A DNA stretch of 64,000 nt from Stenotrophomonas rhizophila (lineage in GTDB: Bacteria; Pseudomonadota; Gammaproteobacteria; Xanthomonadales; Xanthomonadaceae): NCBI RefSeq assembly GCF_003751305.1, contig NZ_RJKV01000003.1, forward strand, positions 1 to 64,000. The letters run 5' to 3'. This document shows, in pieces, positions 1-8,573 of the stretch. Each line of letters opens with the position of its first letter. The first letter of the stretch is position 1. The position numbers were made by a program, and so were the translations under genes. Below the pieces are notes generated by a model. The model ran no database searches, had not been told where the DNA came from, and saw only the letters and a program-made list of their open reading frames with translations.

Positions 1-29
1 ATTATAGACCGGCTTATCTGCTTCGTCAA
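1..29 (-). promoter_or_regulatory. Leftward sigma70 promoter, most distal of three in tandem
   Basis: Read on the minus strand this is TTGACG, a 17-base spacer, then TATAAT, essentially a consensus sigma70 promoter. The bases before the -35 (AAAAAAGGTG) resemble those of the second promoter about 120 bases upstream. Transcription would leave the window at its left edge. Tandem strong promoters of this kind normally precede rRNA or tRNA operons. The transcribed gene is not in the window, so that part is inference. Confidence 0.75.
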
Positions 30-123
30 CACCTTTTTTCAAGGCCGTTTCACCGAAGTGAACCGTTGTTGCCGATGCCGCTTCGTCGTTCGCCTTAGAG
101 GCTTTCGTCGTTGCGAGCCGCCT

Positions 124-151
124 ATTATGTCAGGCTTTTCGTTTCCGTCAA
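124..151 (-). promoter_or_regulatory. Leftward sigma70 promoter, middle of three in tandem
   Basis: On the minus strand: TTGACG, 16-base spacer, CATAAT, followed by the GC-rich stretch AGGCGGCTCGC. A GC-rich discriminator next to the -10 is typical of stringently controlled stable-RNA promoters. It shares the GGTGTTGACG block with the promoter at the window edge. Confidence 0.75.
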
Positions 152-230
152 CACCTTCTTTCGAAGCTTGTTGCCGTCGCTGCGGGTGGGTGTTCACCGG
201 GGTGAAGACCGCGTCGCAGCGAGGGAGCGA

Positions 231-258
231 ATACTAAAGACTTCTGAAAATTCGTCAA
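231..258 (-). promoter_or_regulatory. Leftward sigma70 promoter, first of three in tandem
   Basis: On the minus strand: TTGACG, 16-base spacer, TAGTAT, then the GC-rich TCGCTCCCTC. It is spaced about 107 bases from the middle promoter. The -10 is weaker than in the other two, so this is the least certain of the three. No open frame with a plausible start separates the three sites. Confidence 0.6.
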
Positions 259-317
259 GCGTTTTCGTCGATCTTTTTCATCAGCGCGTCATCCATACGT
301 GCTGCTCATCAACAAGC

Positions 318-348
318 GCGGCAGCACGCGCGTTGCGCGTGCTGCCGC
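318..348. repeat. Perfect 14-bp hairpin upstream of the BenE-type gene
   Basis: GCGGCAGCACGCGC pairs perfectly with GCGCGTGCTGCCGC around a GTT loop. It lies between the leftward promoters and the rightward transporter gene, 43 bases before that gene's chosen start. There is no T-run, so it is not a classical terminator. It may be a REP-like element or a leader structure. The rest of the 1-391 interval shows no gene. Confidence 0.6.
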
Positions 349-391
349 TGGCTTGCTAACAATGCATCTCTTGTCATCAGGAATGCATGCG

Positions 392-1582
392 ATGTCCGCG
401 GTAGGCAAACGTTCGTTGTGGCGCGATCTCTCCCTGCCTGCGGTGATGGCGGGCTTCATTACGGTATTGGTGGGCTTCGCCAGTTCGGCGGTGATCGTGT
501 TCCAGGCCGCACGCGCGGTAGGCGCCGACCAGGCGCAGATCGCCTCGTGGATGTGGGCGTTGGGCCTTGGCATGGGCGTGACCTGTATTGGTCTGTCACT
601 GCGCTATCGGATGCCGGTCGTCACTGCATGGTCCACGCCGGGTGCGGCCATGCTCGTGGTGGGTGCGGGCGCGGTCGGCTACAGCGATGCGATCGGTGCG
701 TTCGTCCTTGCCGCGGTGCTGGGCATGCTCGCCGGCTTCTCGGGGATCTTCGCGAAGCTGATGAAGCGTGTGCCGATGGCGCTGGCCGCTGGCATGCTTG
801 CTGGCGTACTGCTGAGCTTCGGTCTGGATGTGTTCGTCTCGATGGGCACCCAGCTGGGCATGGCACTGGCGATGTTCGCCACCTGGCTGATCGGGCGACG
901 GCTGTTCCCGCGCTATGCGGTGATCGCCACGCTGCTTGTCGGTGTCCTGGTCGCCGCAGGTCAGGGTCTGCTTCATATGCAGGACGTGCGGCTGGAACTG
1001 GTCACGCCGGTATTCACCTGGCCGACGCTGTCGTGGTCGGCGGTGTTCGGCATCGCCCTGCCCCTGTTCGTGGTCACCATGGCCTCGCAGAACATCCCGG
1101 GCGTAGCGGTGATCCGTGCCTCCGGCTACGACACCCCGGTATCGCCGGTGATCGGCTGGATCGGAGTGGTCAACACGCTGCTCGCCCCGTTTGGCGCCTA
1201 TGGGCTCAATCTGGCCGCGATCACCGCCGCGATCTGCATGGGCCGTGAGGCACACGAGGATCCGGCCCGCCGTTATACCGCCGCGGTGGCCGCGGGCGCC
1301 TTCTATATCGTGGTGGGCCTGTTCGGGGCGACGGTGGCGGCCGTGTTCGCCGCCTTCCCCAAGGAACTGGTGGCCTGCGTGGCCGGCATCGCACTGTTCG
1401 GCACCATCGCCAACAGCCTGGCGACGGCCCTGCGTGAGGAGGCCGATCGCGAAGCGGCGCTGGTGACCTTCCTGGTCACCGCCTCGGGCCTGTCGCTGGC
1501 CGGGATCGGCTCGGCGTTCTGGGGCTTGGTCGCCGGCGGCATCTGCCTGCTGGCGCTGCGACCGCGCCCGGTCGCCCGCTGA
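392..1582 (+). CDS. BenE family benzoate/H+ symporter-like membrane transporter
   Basis: A protein of 396 residues, very hydrophobic, with about twelve membrane segments and the BenE-type motif TAWSTPGAAM near residue 75. The family imports benzoate or related aromatic acids with protons, but many members (for example E. coli YdcO) have no proven substrate, so transport of benzoate itself is not certain. No catabolic ben genes are nearby. The ATG at 392 was chosen because AGGAA ends 8 bases before it. Other in-frame ATGs lie at 362 and 383. The length matches YdcO-type proteins (about 390 residues). It is transcribed away from the tandem leftward promoters and appears monocistronic. Confidence 0.85.
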   Translation: MSAVGKRSLWRDLSLPAVMAGFITVLVGFASSAVIVFQAARAVGADQAQIASWMWALGLGMGVTCIGLSLRYRMPVVTAWSTPGAAMLVVGAGAVGYSDAIGAFVLAAVLGMLAGFSGIFAKLMKRVPMALAAGMLAGVLLSFGLDVFVSMGTQLGMALAMFATWLIGRRLFPRYAVIATLLVGVLVAAGQGLLHMQDVRLELVTPVFTWPTLSWSAVFGIALPLFVVTMASQNIPGVAVIRASGYDTPVSPVIGWIGVVNTLLAPFGAYGLNLAAITAAICMGREAHEDPARRYTAAVAAGAFYIVVGLFGATVAAVFAAFPKELVACVAGIALFGTIANSLATALREEADREAALVTFLVTASGLSLAGIGSAFWGLVAGGICLLALRPRPVAR

Positions 1583-1595
1583 CGCCTCAGGCGCC

Positions 1596-2171
1596 TCAGG
1601 CGCCTTCGAAGATACGCAGTACGACGAACAGTGCCAGGCCCAGGCCCAGGGCAAGCCGACTGGTACCCCCGCGACGCACCAGCTCCGCGTTGATCCGCTC
1701 CGGCTGCCCGGTAAAACGGGCCTGGGCGCGCGCCACCATGCGGCGGCAATGCCAGCGGTACAGCGCATTGCCGAAGATGCCCAGCGAGAGCTGCACACCC
1801 AGCGATAACACGACGCCGCCCACCGCCAGGTCCAGCAGGACCATCGCCATGCCAATGGCGAAATCGGCAATCAGCACCGCCAATGCCACCAGGTACATAC
1901 GCCGGTACATGAGCCAGTGAAAACCAAACAGGACGGCCGGCCAGTGCCACGGGCGCGGCCAGCGGCCACCGGCCTCATCCAGATGCCAGCGACGGGCATA
2001 CAACGCGAAGTTGTCGCCCACCGCCTTCGCCAGCAGCGGATGGCGGTCATGCACCGCCACCGCCGCATCGATCTGGGCGTCGATCATGGCCTCGTGCATG
2101 GCGGTGCTGGGCGCGCGATAAGGATTGTCGGCCGTCTCGTCCGGCCGGGCCGGGGGCGGAACCGTACTCAT
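1596..2171 (-). CDS. DUF2628-like small membrane protein
   Basis: A protein of 191 residues. A soluble N-terminal part holds the pattern FALYARRW followed by WHWPAVLFGFHWLMYRRMY, typical of DUF2628 proteins. Three or four hydrophobic segments follow. Function is unknown for the family. Its ATG overlaps the stop codon of the upstream transglycosylase/mutarotase gene (ATGA), so the two are translationally coupled and cotranscribed. The C-terminus ends 13 bases from the end of the convergent BenE-type gene. Confidence 0.7.
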   Translation of the reverse strand: MSTVPPPARPDETADNPYRAPSTAMHEAMIDAQIDAAVAVHDRHPLLAKAVGDNFALYARRWHLDEAGGRWPRPWHWPAVLFGFHWLMYRRMYLVALAVLIADFAIGMAMVLLDLAVGGVVLSLGVQLSLGIFGNALYRWHCRRMVARAQARFTGQPERINAELVRRGGTSRLALGLGLALFVVLRIFEGA

Positions 2172-4336
2172 AGTGGACGAACCGCCAGCGTCTGCTGCAG
2201 CACGTGCTTCGCACCCGGTGCCAGGGTCACCACATCCGGACCGGCATTGGCCGCTTCCAGGCACACATAGTTGCGCCAGCCGGCCCCGACATCGGCCATC
2301 TTGCTGGCGCCCGCCTCGCCGGGGTTCCACGCGACCAGCGAGCGGCTGCCGGTGGTGGTGATCTCGATGCGGCGCTTCAGGCCCGGGTCCTTGAGCACGT
2401 AGCGGCCGCCGGCCTGCGTATAGATGCGGTCGCTGCGGCCGGGATCGCGCGGGTCGCGCAGGTTCCAGTCGCCCTGCTGCTGGCGCGGGATCGCGTAATT
2501 CTCGAACTTGTCCAGGTAGGACAGGCCATCCAGCCCCTCCACGCTGACCTGCATCGCATCGCTGACATGGAAGTAGTTGTGCAGGGCCTGGGTGAAGGCG
2601 ACCGGTTCGCGGCCGGTGTTTTCGGTGATCAGGCGCTGTTCCAGGGTGCGGCCGATCCGCAGTTCCATGCGCAGGCGCAGATCCAGGTTCTCCAGCACCG
2701 GCGGGGCCAGGGTCAGCACCATGGTGCCATCGGCCTCGCGACGGGCCTGCTGCAGGGTCCATGGCACGTTGCGGACGAAGCCATGTGAAGGCACGTCATT
2801 GCCCTGCCCCTGGCGGCCGAAGTACGGCCAGCACACGGGGCTGCCGCCACGGATCGGGGTCGGCAGCGGCTGGGCGCTCGGCGAGAGCCACATCACGTCC
2901 TGCCCGCCCTTGGGCACATAGGACAGCAGCTGGCCACCGAACACGCTGATCGCAGCGGTGGCGAACGGGGTCTCGACCGTCCACGCGGGGAAGCCCTGGA
3001 TGTCGGCCAGACTGAGCCCGGGTACCTTGGGCAGGGCCGCGCGCGGCGCCGCCGCGGATTGGACGTACTGGGCGTGATTGGGCGGCAGGGTGAACACGGT
3101 GGATGCAGGCATGGTCGGCGTTGAAGAAGGAGGAGCACCGCGCAGGGCGGTGAGGATGCGCTGGCCGGCGCGGCCATCGGCGGGGGTCCAGCCCAGCCGC
3201 TGCTGCTCGGCCTGGATGGCGCGGCGGGTGGCGGTACCGATCATGCCGTCCGCCGTACCGATATCGTGGCCGCGGGCCAGCAGCAAGGTCTGCAGCTCAC
3301 GGCGTTCGGTACGGCCGATGCCGGGATCATCGGTTGGCCAGGCGGCGGCGATACCCGGACCACCCCGCAGGCGATCGGCCAGGGTGGCGATCGCCAGGGC
3401 GTAGCTCTCGGCGGCGTTGTAGGCGTAGATCGCATCGTAATTGCGGAATACCAGCCAGGCCGGGCCCTTGGCACCGGTCGGGAGCAGCAGTGCCGCATTG
3501 CTATCGGCCGGGAGCCCGGCAGGCGCCAGGGCACCGCCGGCGAACGGGACGATGCCCAGCGCGCGCCAGTCGGCCAGTGGCTTGCGCTGGGTGCGGCCGG
3601 CTTGGGCGACGTTGAAGCCGGCCGGAATCTTCACCTCGATGCCCCACGGCTGCCCGGTCCGCCAGCCTGCCTTCTTGAGGTAGTTGGCGGTGGAGGCCAG
3701 TGCATCGGGAATCGAGGCGACCAGATCGCGGCGACCGTCACCGTCGCCATCCACCGCGATACGCGCATAGGTGGAGGGCATGAACTGGGTGTGGCCGAAG
3801 GCGCCGGCCCACGAGCCGGTCAGGCCTTCGGCACGCAGGTCACCGGCATCGATCAGCTTGAGCAGGGCCAGCAGTTCGCCGCGGAAGAACGGCTGTCGGC
3901 GGCCCTGGCAGGACAGCGTGGCCAGCGACTGCAGCAGCGGGCGCTTGCCGAACACGCGCCCGTAATCGCTCTCCACGCCCCAGACCGCGACGATCGTGGC
4001 CGGATCGACGCCGTACTCGGTCGATACCCGGGCCAACAGATCCCGGTGCTCGGCCAGGCGGGCACGCCCATCCGCCACGCGCTGGGTATCCACCAATGCG
4101 GCCAGGTAATCCCACAACGGTGTGGTGAACTCCGGCTGCGCGTCCAGCAGCGGCAAGACGCTGGGATCGGGGGTCAGCCCGGCGGTGAGCACATCGAATC
4201 GCTCGGCCGTGATGCCCTGCTTGCCGGCCTGGGCCTTGAGGGTGACCAGGCACGTGGAGAAGGCGTCCGGCGCGGCGACCGTGATCGACGGTACGCCGAG
4301 ACACAGCCCGGCCAACAACAGGGGCGACCATCGCAT
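2168..4336 (-). CDS. Fused MltB-type lytic transglycosylase, peptidoglycan-binding domain and hexose-6-phosphate mutarotase-like domain
   Basis: A protein of 722 residues with a signal peptide (MRWSPLLLAGLCLG...VAA). Residues about 25-325 are an MltB-family lytic transglycosylase, with the catalytic Glu122 in VWGVESDYG and the motif GAFGHTQFMPSTY. This domain cleaves the MurNAc-GlcNAc bond in the periplasm. Residues about 340-400 look like a PG_binding_1 repeat. Residues about 440-720 resemble YeaD-type D-hexose-6-phosphate mutarotases (IRGGSPVCWPYFG, PSHGFVR with His518, ALHNYFHV, VCLEAAN). The reading frame runs unbroken through all three domains. The ATG at 4336 has AAGGA 9 bases upstream; an earlier in-frame ATG lies at 4372. 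A mutarotase on an exported protein is odd, because hexose phosphates are cytoplasmic. It may act on free or cell-wall sugars. Confidence 0.85.
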   Translation of the reverse strand: MRWSPLLLAGLCLGVPSITVAAPDAFSTCLVTLKAQAGKQGITAERFDVLTAGLTPDPSVLPLLDAQPEFTTPLWDYLAALVDTQRVADGRARLAEHRDLLARVSTEYGVDPATIVAVWGVESDYGRVFGKRPLLQSLATLSCQGRRQPFFRGELLALLKLIDAGDLRAEGLTGSWAGAFGHTQFMPSTYARIAVDGDGDGRRDLVASIPDALASTANYLKKAGWRTGQPWGIEVKIPAGFNVAQAGRTQRKPLADWRALGIVPFAGGALAPAGLPADSNAALLLPTGAKGPAWLVFRNYDAIYAYNAAESYALAIATLADRLRGGPGIAAAWPTDDPGIGRTERRELQTLLLARGHDIGTADGMIGTATRRAIQAEQQRLGWTPADGRAGQRILTALRGAPPSSTPTMPASTVFTLPPNHAQYVQSAAAPRAALPKVPGLSLADIQGFPAWTVETPFATAAISVFGGQLLSYVPKGGQDVMWLSPSAQPLPTPIRGGSPVCWPYFGRQGQGNDVPSHGFVRNVPWTLQQARREADGTMVLTLAPPVLENLDLRLRMELRIGRTLEQRLITENTGREPVAFTQALHNYFHVSDAMQVSVEGLDGLSYLDKFENYAIPRQQQGDWNLRDPRDPGRSDRIYTQAGGRYVLKDPGLKRRIEITTTGSRSLVAWNPGEAGASKMADVGAGWRNYVCLEAANAGPDVVTLAPGAKHVLQQTLAVRPL

Positions 4337-4391
4337 TGGCGGGAATCCTTGCAGCCAGTGGACCTGCATCATAGCGGCAATGCCGCGCAGG

Positions 4392-5366
4392 TCAGACCGG
4401 TTGCAGCAGGCGCAGGCCGAAGGCGGGATCCGTCGCGTTCCAATGGGCGGTCACCTGCAGGCCGGCATCGGCGGCCATGCGGGCGAACACCGCATCGGTG
4501 TATTTATGGCTGTACTCGACGGTCATCGCTTCGCCTTCGGCGAAATCAAAACTCTGCCCATCCACCTGCACGCGCTGGTCGCGTTGGCTGACCAGCTCGG
4601 TTTCGATGCGCAGCCGCGGCACGCTGTAGCGGGCACGATGGCGGAAGCCGTCCAGATCGAAATCGCTGCCGATGTCGCGGTTGAGCCGACGCAGCAGATT
4701 GAGGGTGAACTCGGCGGTGACCCCGGCGGCATCGTTGTACGCCGCTTCGATCAACGCCGCGTCCTTGTGCAGGTCGATGCCGATCAGGGCCATGCCATCC
4801 GGACCCATGGTCTGGCGCATCGCCTTCAGCAGTGCGATGGCGTCATCATGGGCGAAGTTGCCGAGCGTAGAGCCGGGGAAGAACACCAGGTGGCGCGCGG
4901 GTTCGCGCTGCGGGGTCGGCAGCTGCACCGGCTGGGTGAAGTCGGCGCAGACCGGCAGCATTTCGATGTCCGGCAGGGACGCTGCGAGACGGGTGATGCT
5001 GTCCAGCAGAGCGGCGCGCGAGATTTCGATCGGGGTGTAGGCGACCGGGTCACGCAGCGCGTGCAGCAGCAACTCGGTCTTGCGGCCGCTGCCGCTGCCC
5101 AGTTCCACCACGTGCAGGCGCGGGCCGACCACCTTGGCGATGTCATGCGCGCAGTCCTGCAGCAGCTGCAGTTCGGTGCGGGTCGGGTAGTACTCCGGCT
5201 GCCGGGTGATCTGCTCGAACAGGGCCGAGCCGTGGGCATCGTAGAAATACTTGGACGGCAGCTGCCGCGGCGTGGACGAGAGCCCGCGCAGGATGTCGGC
5301 GGTGATCCGGTCACGATCGGGCTGCAGATCGGTCAGTGCATCCAGCGCATCACGGACCGAGCTCAT
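4392..5366 (-). CDS. egtD: L-histidine N(alpha)-methyltransferase EgtD
   Basis: A protein of 324 residues of the EgtD family, which trimethylates histidine to hercynine using S-adenosylmethionine, the first step of ergothioneine synthesis in the cytoplasm. The SAM-binding motif VVELGSGSGRKTELLL is near residue 80, and the N-terminal PSKYFYDAHGSALFEQIT block is characteristic. The length fits the family (about 320). Its ATG overlaps the stop of egtB (ATGA), giving an egtB-egtD operon. No egtA, egtC or egtE homologue is adjacent, so the later steps must use other enzymes or genes elsewhere. Confidence 0.92.
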   Translation of the reverse strand: MSSVRDALDALTDLQPDRDRITADILRGLSSTPRQLPSKYFYDAHGSALFEQITRQPEYYPTRTELQLLQDCAHDIAKVVGPRLHVVELGSGSGRKTELLLHALRDPVAYTPIEISRAALLDSITRLAASLPDIEMLPVCADFTQPVQLPTPQREPARHLVFFPGSTLGNFAHDDAIALLKAMRQTMGPDGMALIGIDLHKDAALIEAAYNDAAGVTAEFTLNLLRRLNRDIGSDFDLDGFRHRARYSVPRLRIETELVSQRDQRVQVDGQSFDFAEGEAMTVEYSHKYTDAVFARMAADAGLQVTAHWNATDPAFGLRLLQPV

Positions 5367-6649
5367 GCGACGTCCCGGGCCAGGCGCAGGCCGGCGAACT
5401 GCCACCGGGCCGACGGCGCGAAGAAGTTGCGGTAGCTGGCGCGCAGATGATCTGCCGGGGTCGCACAACTTCCGCCGCGCAACACCCACTGCCCACACAT
5501 GAACTTGCCGTTGTACTCGCCCAGGTTGCCCGGGAAGGTACGGAAGCCGGGATAGGGCCCGTAGGCGCTGCTGGTCCATTCCCAGACATCGCCGAACAAC
5601 TGGACGATGTCCCCCTCTTCCTCCGCGCCGCCCGGGTGCAACTGATCGGCATCGGCAAAGCGGCCACGCAGGGCGCGGCCCGCCGTCGCCGCTTCCCATT
5701 CGAACTCCGTGGGCAGGCGCGCGTCGCACCAACGCGCGTAGGCGTCGGCTTCGAAATAGCTCAGGTGGCAGACCGGTGCATGCGGATCGAGCGCACGCCA
5801 GCCGCCCAGAGTGAATTCGCGCTCCAGCGCGTCATCCCAGTACAGCGGGTGCTGCCACTGCTGTTCCTGACACAGCGTCCAGCCTTCGCTCATCCACCAG
5901 CGCGGCTCGCGATAGCCGCCGGCCTGCACGAACTGCCGGTACTCCTCGTTGTTGACCGGGCGGTTGGCCAGCGCATGCGCCGGGACCAGCGCGCGGTGCA
6001 CCGGCGATTCGTTGTCATACGCAAACGTCGACTGGGTCGGCCACACCGGTGCGCCGATCTCCACGATCTGTTCGGGATGGGTGAGCCACTGCAGCGGCAG
6101 CGTACGCGCCGGGGGCGCAGCGAGGTCATCGCGGTAGGCCGGCTGCAGCGGGTTGGACCAGAACGCGTGCTTGATGTCGGTCAACAACAGTTCCTGGTGC
6201 TGCTGCTCATGATGGAGGCCGAGCAGCAGCTGATGCTGGGCCTGCTCGCTCAGACTGCCGGCGTGCAGCGCGGCGAGCACACGCTGATCGATCTCCGCGC
6301 GGAAGTGCAGCACCTCGTCCAGCGTCGGCCGCGAGAGCAGGCCGCGCTGCGGGCGTGCATGGGCCGGACCGATGCTCTGGTAGTAGCTGTTGAACAGGTA
6401 ATGCCAGTCCGCATCGATCGGGGCATAGCCCGGTCGGGTCGCGAGCACGAAGCGCTCGAAGAACCATGTGGTATGGGCCAGGTGCCATTTCGCCGGGCTG
6501 GCGTCGGGCATGCTCTGGACCATGGCGTCTTCCGCGCTGAGCGGCGCGGCCAATGCGAGCGTCCGCGCACGCACGGTGGCGTAGCGGACGGCCAGCGGCG
6601 ACGGCGGGGCGACAGGGAGCGGTTGTGCGGCAGCAACGGCGGTATTCAT
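5363..6649 (-). CDS. egtB: Ergothioneine biosynthesis sulfoxide synthase EgtB
   Basis: A protein of 428 residues. An N-terminal DinB-like domain carries the iron-binding motif HHEQQHQE (around residue 145), and a C-terminal formylglycine-generating-enzyme-like domain follows (WCDARLPTEFEWEAA, GDVWEWTSS, LRGGSC). EgtB is a non-heme iron enzyme that joins hercynine to cysteine or gamma-glutamylcysteine with oxygen to form a sulfoxide. Without egtA or egtC nearby, direct use of cysteine or a scattered pathway is possible, but this cannot be decided here. It is the first gene of the egtB-egtD pair, divergent from the GGDEF gene across a 177-base gap in which I see no clear promoter. Confidence 0.92.
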   Translation of the reverse strand: MNTAVAAAQPLPVAPPSPLAVRYATVRARTLALAAPLSAEDAMVQSMPDASPAKWHLAHTTWFFERFVLATRPGYAPIDADWHYLFNSYYQSIGPAHARPQRGLLSRPTLDEVLHFRAEIDQRVLAALHAGSLSEQAQHQLLLGLHHEQQHQELLLTDIKHAFWSNPLQPAYRDDLAAPPARTLPLQWLTHPEQIVEIGAPVWPTQSTFAYDNESPVHRALVPAHALANRPVNNEEYRQFVQAGGYREPRWWMSEGWTLCQEQQWQHPLYWDDALEREFTLGGWRALDPHAPVCHLSYFEADAYARWCDARLPTEFEWEAATAGRALRGRFADADQLHPGGAEEEGDIVQLFGDVWEWTSSAYGPYPGFRTFPGNLGEYNGKFMCGQWVLRGGSCATPADHLRASYRNFFAPSARWQFAGLRLARDVA

Positions 6650-6826
6650 CCGGGTCAGGATCGACCAGCCGGGGTGAGCGCGACGTCATGGCAACGCATC
6701 GATTCGGTGACATTGCTCAAGTTGAATACGCGCAGGCCGCTACCGGGGAAGACCCATCGCCTGTGTAGTCCGGTTTGCACGCTGCAGCCACGGCGCGCCG
6801 GCCACCACGTGGACCCCCTCTTGCGG

Positions 6827-8128
6827 ATGCATCTGCTACGCCAGCCCAGTCACTATCTGTTCGTGCTGCCTGCAGTACTGGTCGCACTGGGATTGTGGGC
6901 GGCGACCCCCGCTGCCGAAGCGGGCAGCTCGGTGCATCGCCTGCTGCCGATGGTGCTGGCCTGCCTGGGTGTCGGCCTGGCGCTGATCTACAACCGCGTG
7001 CGGGCGCTGTGCCTGATGCTGGCGATCGCGCTGGCCTTCGCGCTGTTGCATGGGGTGGTCGGCACGTTCCTGCGTGAGGGCATGATTTCGGCACAGACCC
7101 CGCTGATCTTCCATGCGGTGTCGTGGTGGCTGCCACTGCTGTTCCTGCTGCATGGACTGTGGCCCGAACGCGGACGGCTGCGCCAGGACCTGTTGTTGCG
7201 CGGCGTGGTGAGCGGGACGGCCCTCGGCATCTTCCTGCTGTTGGCCACGCAGGTTCCCGACGGCATGCAGGCGCTGCTGTCCGATCGCCACCTGGCCTGG
7301 CTGCCCAGCGACTGGAATGCGCTGGCCCAACTCCCGGCGCTGCTGTTTCTCATTACGACGGTGGCCTTGGCTGTCCAGGCCTGGCGACGCCCCCGCCCGC
7401 TGCACACCGCCCTGCTGATCGCCCTGCTCTGCCTGTGGTGGCTGCTGCCGCGGGTGTTCGTGTCGCCGGCGCTGCTGCCGGCGGTGAGCTGCATGGCGCT
7501 GCTGCTGATCGTCTCGGCGATGCTGCAGGAGGCATTCCACATGGCCTTCCGCGATGAGCTCACCGGCCTGCCCGGGCGTCGCGCGTTCAATGAATATCTG
7601 CAGCGCGTGGGCGCCACCTACACCATCGCGATGGTGGACGTGGATCATTTCAAGCGGTTCAACGATACCCACGGCCACGATGCCGGCGATGACGTGCTCA
7701 AGCTGGTGGCCGCGCGACTGGCCGAGGTAGGTGGGGGTGGCCGCGCGTTCCGCTATGGCGGTGAGGAATTCGCGCTGGTGTTCCTGGATCGCCCAGCCCC
7801 GGCCTGCGTGGCGGCCGTGGAAGAGGTCCGCGCGAGGATCGAGGGGGTGCGTATGCATCTGCGCGACCGCGCCGCACGCAGCCGCGACGATGCGGTGGGG
7901 CAGCTGCAACGTGGGCGTGGTGGCAACGGCGCGGTGGTGCAGGTGACGGTGAGCATCGGCGTCGCCGACAGCCGGGTGGCCGACAGCCCGCAGGCGGTGA
8001 TCAAGGCCGCCGACCAAGCGCTGTATGCAGCCAAGGACGCCGGCCGCAACTGTGTGTGTGCGCTTGGCCAGCAGGGCACCGTGCCGGTGCGCGCGACCGC
8101 ACTGGCTCAGGGCAACGCGTCGAGATAG
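6827..8128 (+). CDS. Membrane-bound GGDEF diguanylate cyclase
   Basis: A protein of 433 residues. About eight hydrophobic segments (residues 10-240) precede a GGDEF domain with the active motif GGEEF ([11 protein letters not shown]). The earlier [16 protein letters not shown] and [19 protein letters not shown] blocks are intact, so it should make cyclic di-GMP at the inner membrane. No RxxD inhibitory site is visible just before GGEEF, so product inhibition may be lost. The ATG at 6827 is the first start placing the membrane segment at the N-terminus; no good ribosome site precedes it, so the start is uncertain. The 3' end overlaps the convergent YchJ-like gene by 22 bases. Confidence 0.88.
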   Translation: MHLLRQPSHYLFVLPAVLVALGLWAATPAAEAGSSVHRLLPMVLACLGVGLALIYNRVRALCLMLAIALAFALLHGVVGTFLREGMISAQTPLIFHAVSWWLPLLFLLHGLWPERGRLRQDLLLRGVVSGTALGIFLLLATQVPDGMQALLSDRHLAWLPSDWNALAQLPALLFLITTVALAVQAWRRPRPLHTALLIALLCLWWLLPRVFVSPALLPAVSCMALLLIVSAMLQEAFHMAFRDELTGLPGRRAFNEYLQRVGATYTIAMVDVDHFKRFNDTHGHDAGDDVLKLVAARLAEVGGGGRAFRYGGEEFALVFLDRPAPACVAAVEEVRARIEGVRMHLRDRAARSRDDAVGQLQRGRGGNGAVVQVTVSIGVADSRVADSPQAVIKAADQALYAAKDAGRNCVCALGQQGTVPVRATALAQGNASR

Positions 8129-8502
8129 AACCAGCGGCCGTCTTCGCGGACGAAGCGGCTGTGCTCCAGCATTTTCACCGCACTGCCGCCGCCGACCTTG
8201 TAGCGCGCGGTGAAGCGCACCTGGGCGTGGTCGGGATCTGAGCGGGTGTGGGCGTGGATCGTCAGCCCCAGCCACTGGGTGCGCTGGCCGGGTGCTTCGG
8301 CCAGCGAGAGCTCGGCCGGGCGCGTGGACGGGTGCCAGCTGGCCAGCAGGTAGTCGGCCAGGTGCCGCACGTAGGCGCTGTAGCGCGAGCGCATCAGCGC
8401 TTCGGCATCCGGCGCGGGGGTGCCGGCATGGTAAAGGCCGCAGCAGGCGGCGTAGGCCAGCGGGCGGCCGCAGGGACAGGGATCGGAAGAGACGGTGGTC
8501 AT
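8107..8502 (-). CDS. YchJ family (UPF0225) protein with SEC-C metal-binding motif
   Basis: A protein of 131 residues. The N-terminal [13 protein letters not shown] is a SEC-C zinc-binding motif, followed by the YchJ-type body ([22 protein letters not shown]). YchJ proteins are of unknown function; SEC-C motifs in other proteins bind zinc and help contact SecB or ribosomes. It is convergent with, and overlaps, the end of the GGDEF gene, and is divergent from the TSUP permease gene. Confidence 0.85.
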   Translation of the reverse strand: MTTVSSDPCPCGRPLAYAACCGLYHAGTPAPDAEALMRSRYSAYVRHLADYLLASWHPSTRPAELSLAEAPGQRTQWLGLTIHAHTRSDPDHAQVRFTARYKVGGGSAVKMLEHSRFVREDGRWFYLDALP

Positions 8503-8573
8503 GGGGGTATTGTCGCGCGATGACCGGGCGTATGCTTGCGCGCCCTGCGTTGCGATGCCCCGCCGTGCTTGAG

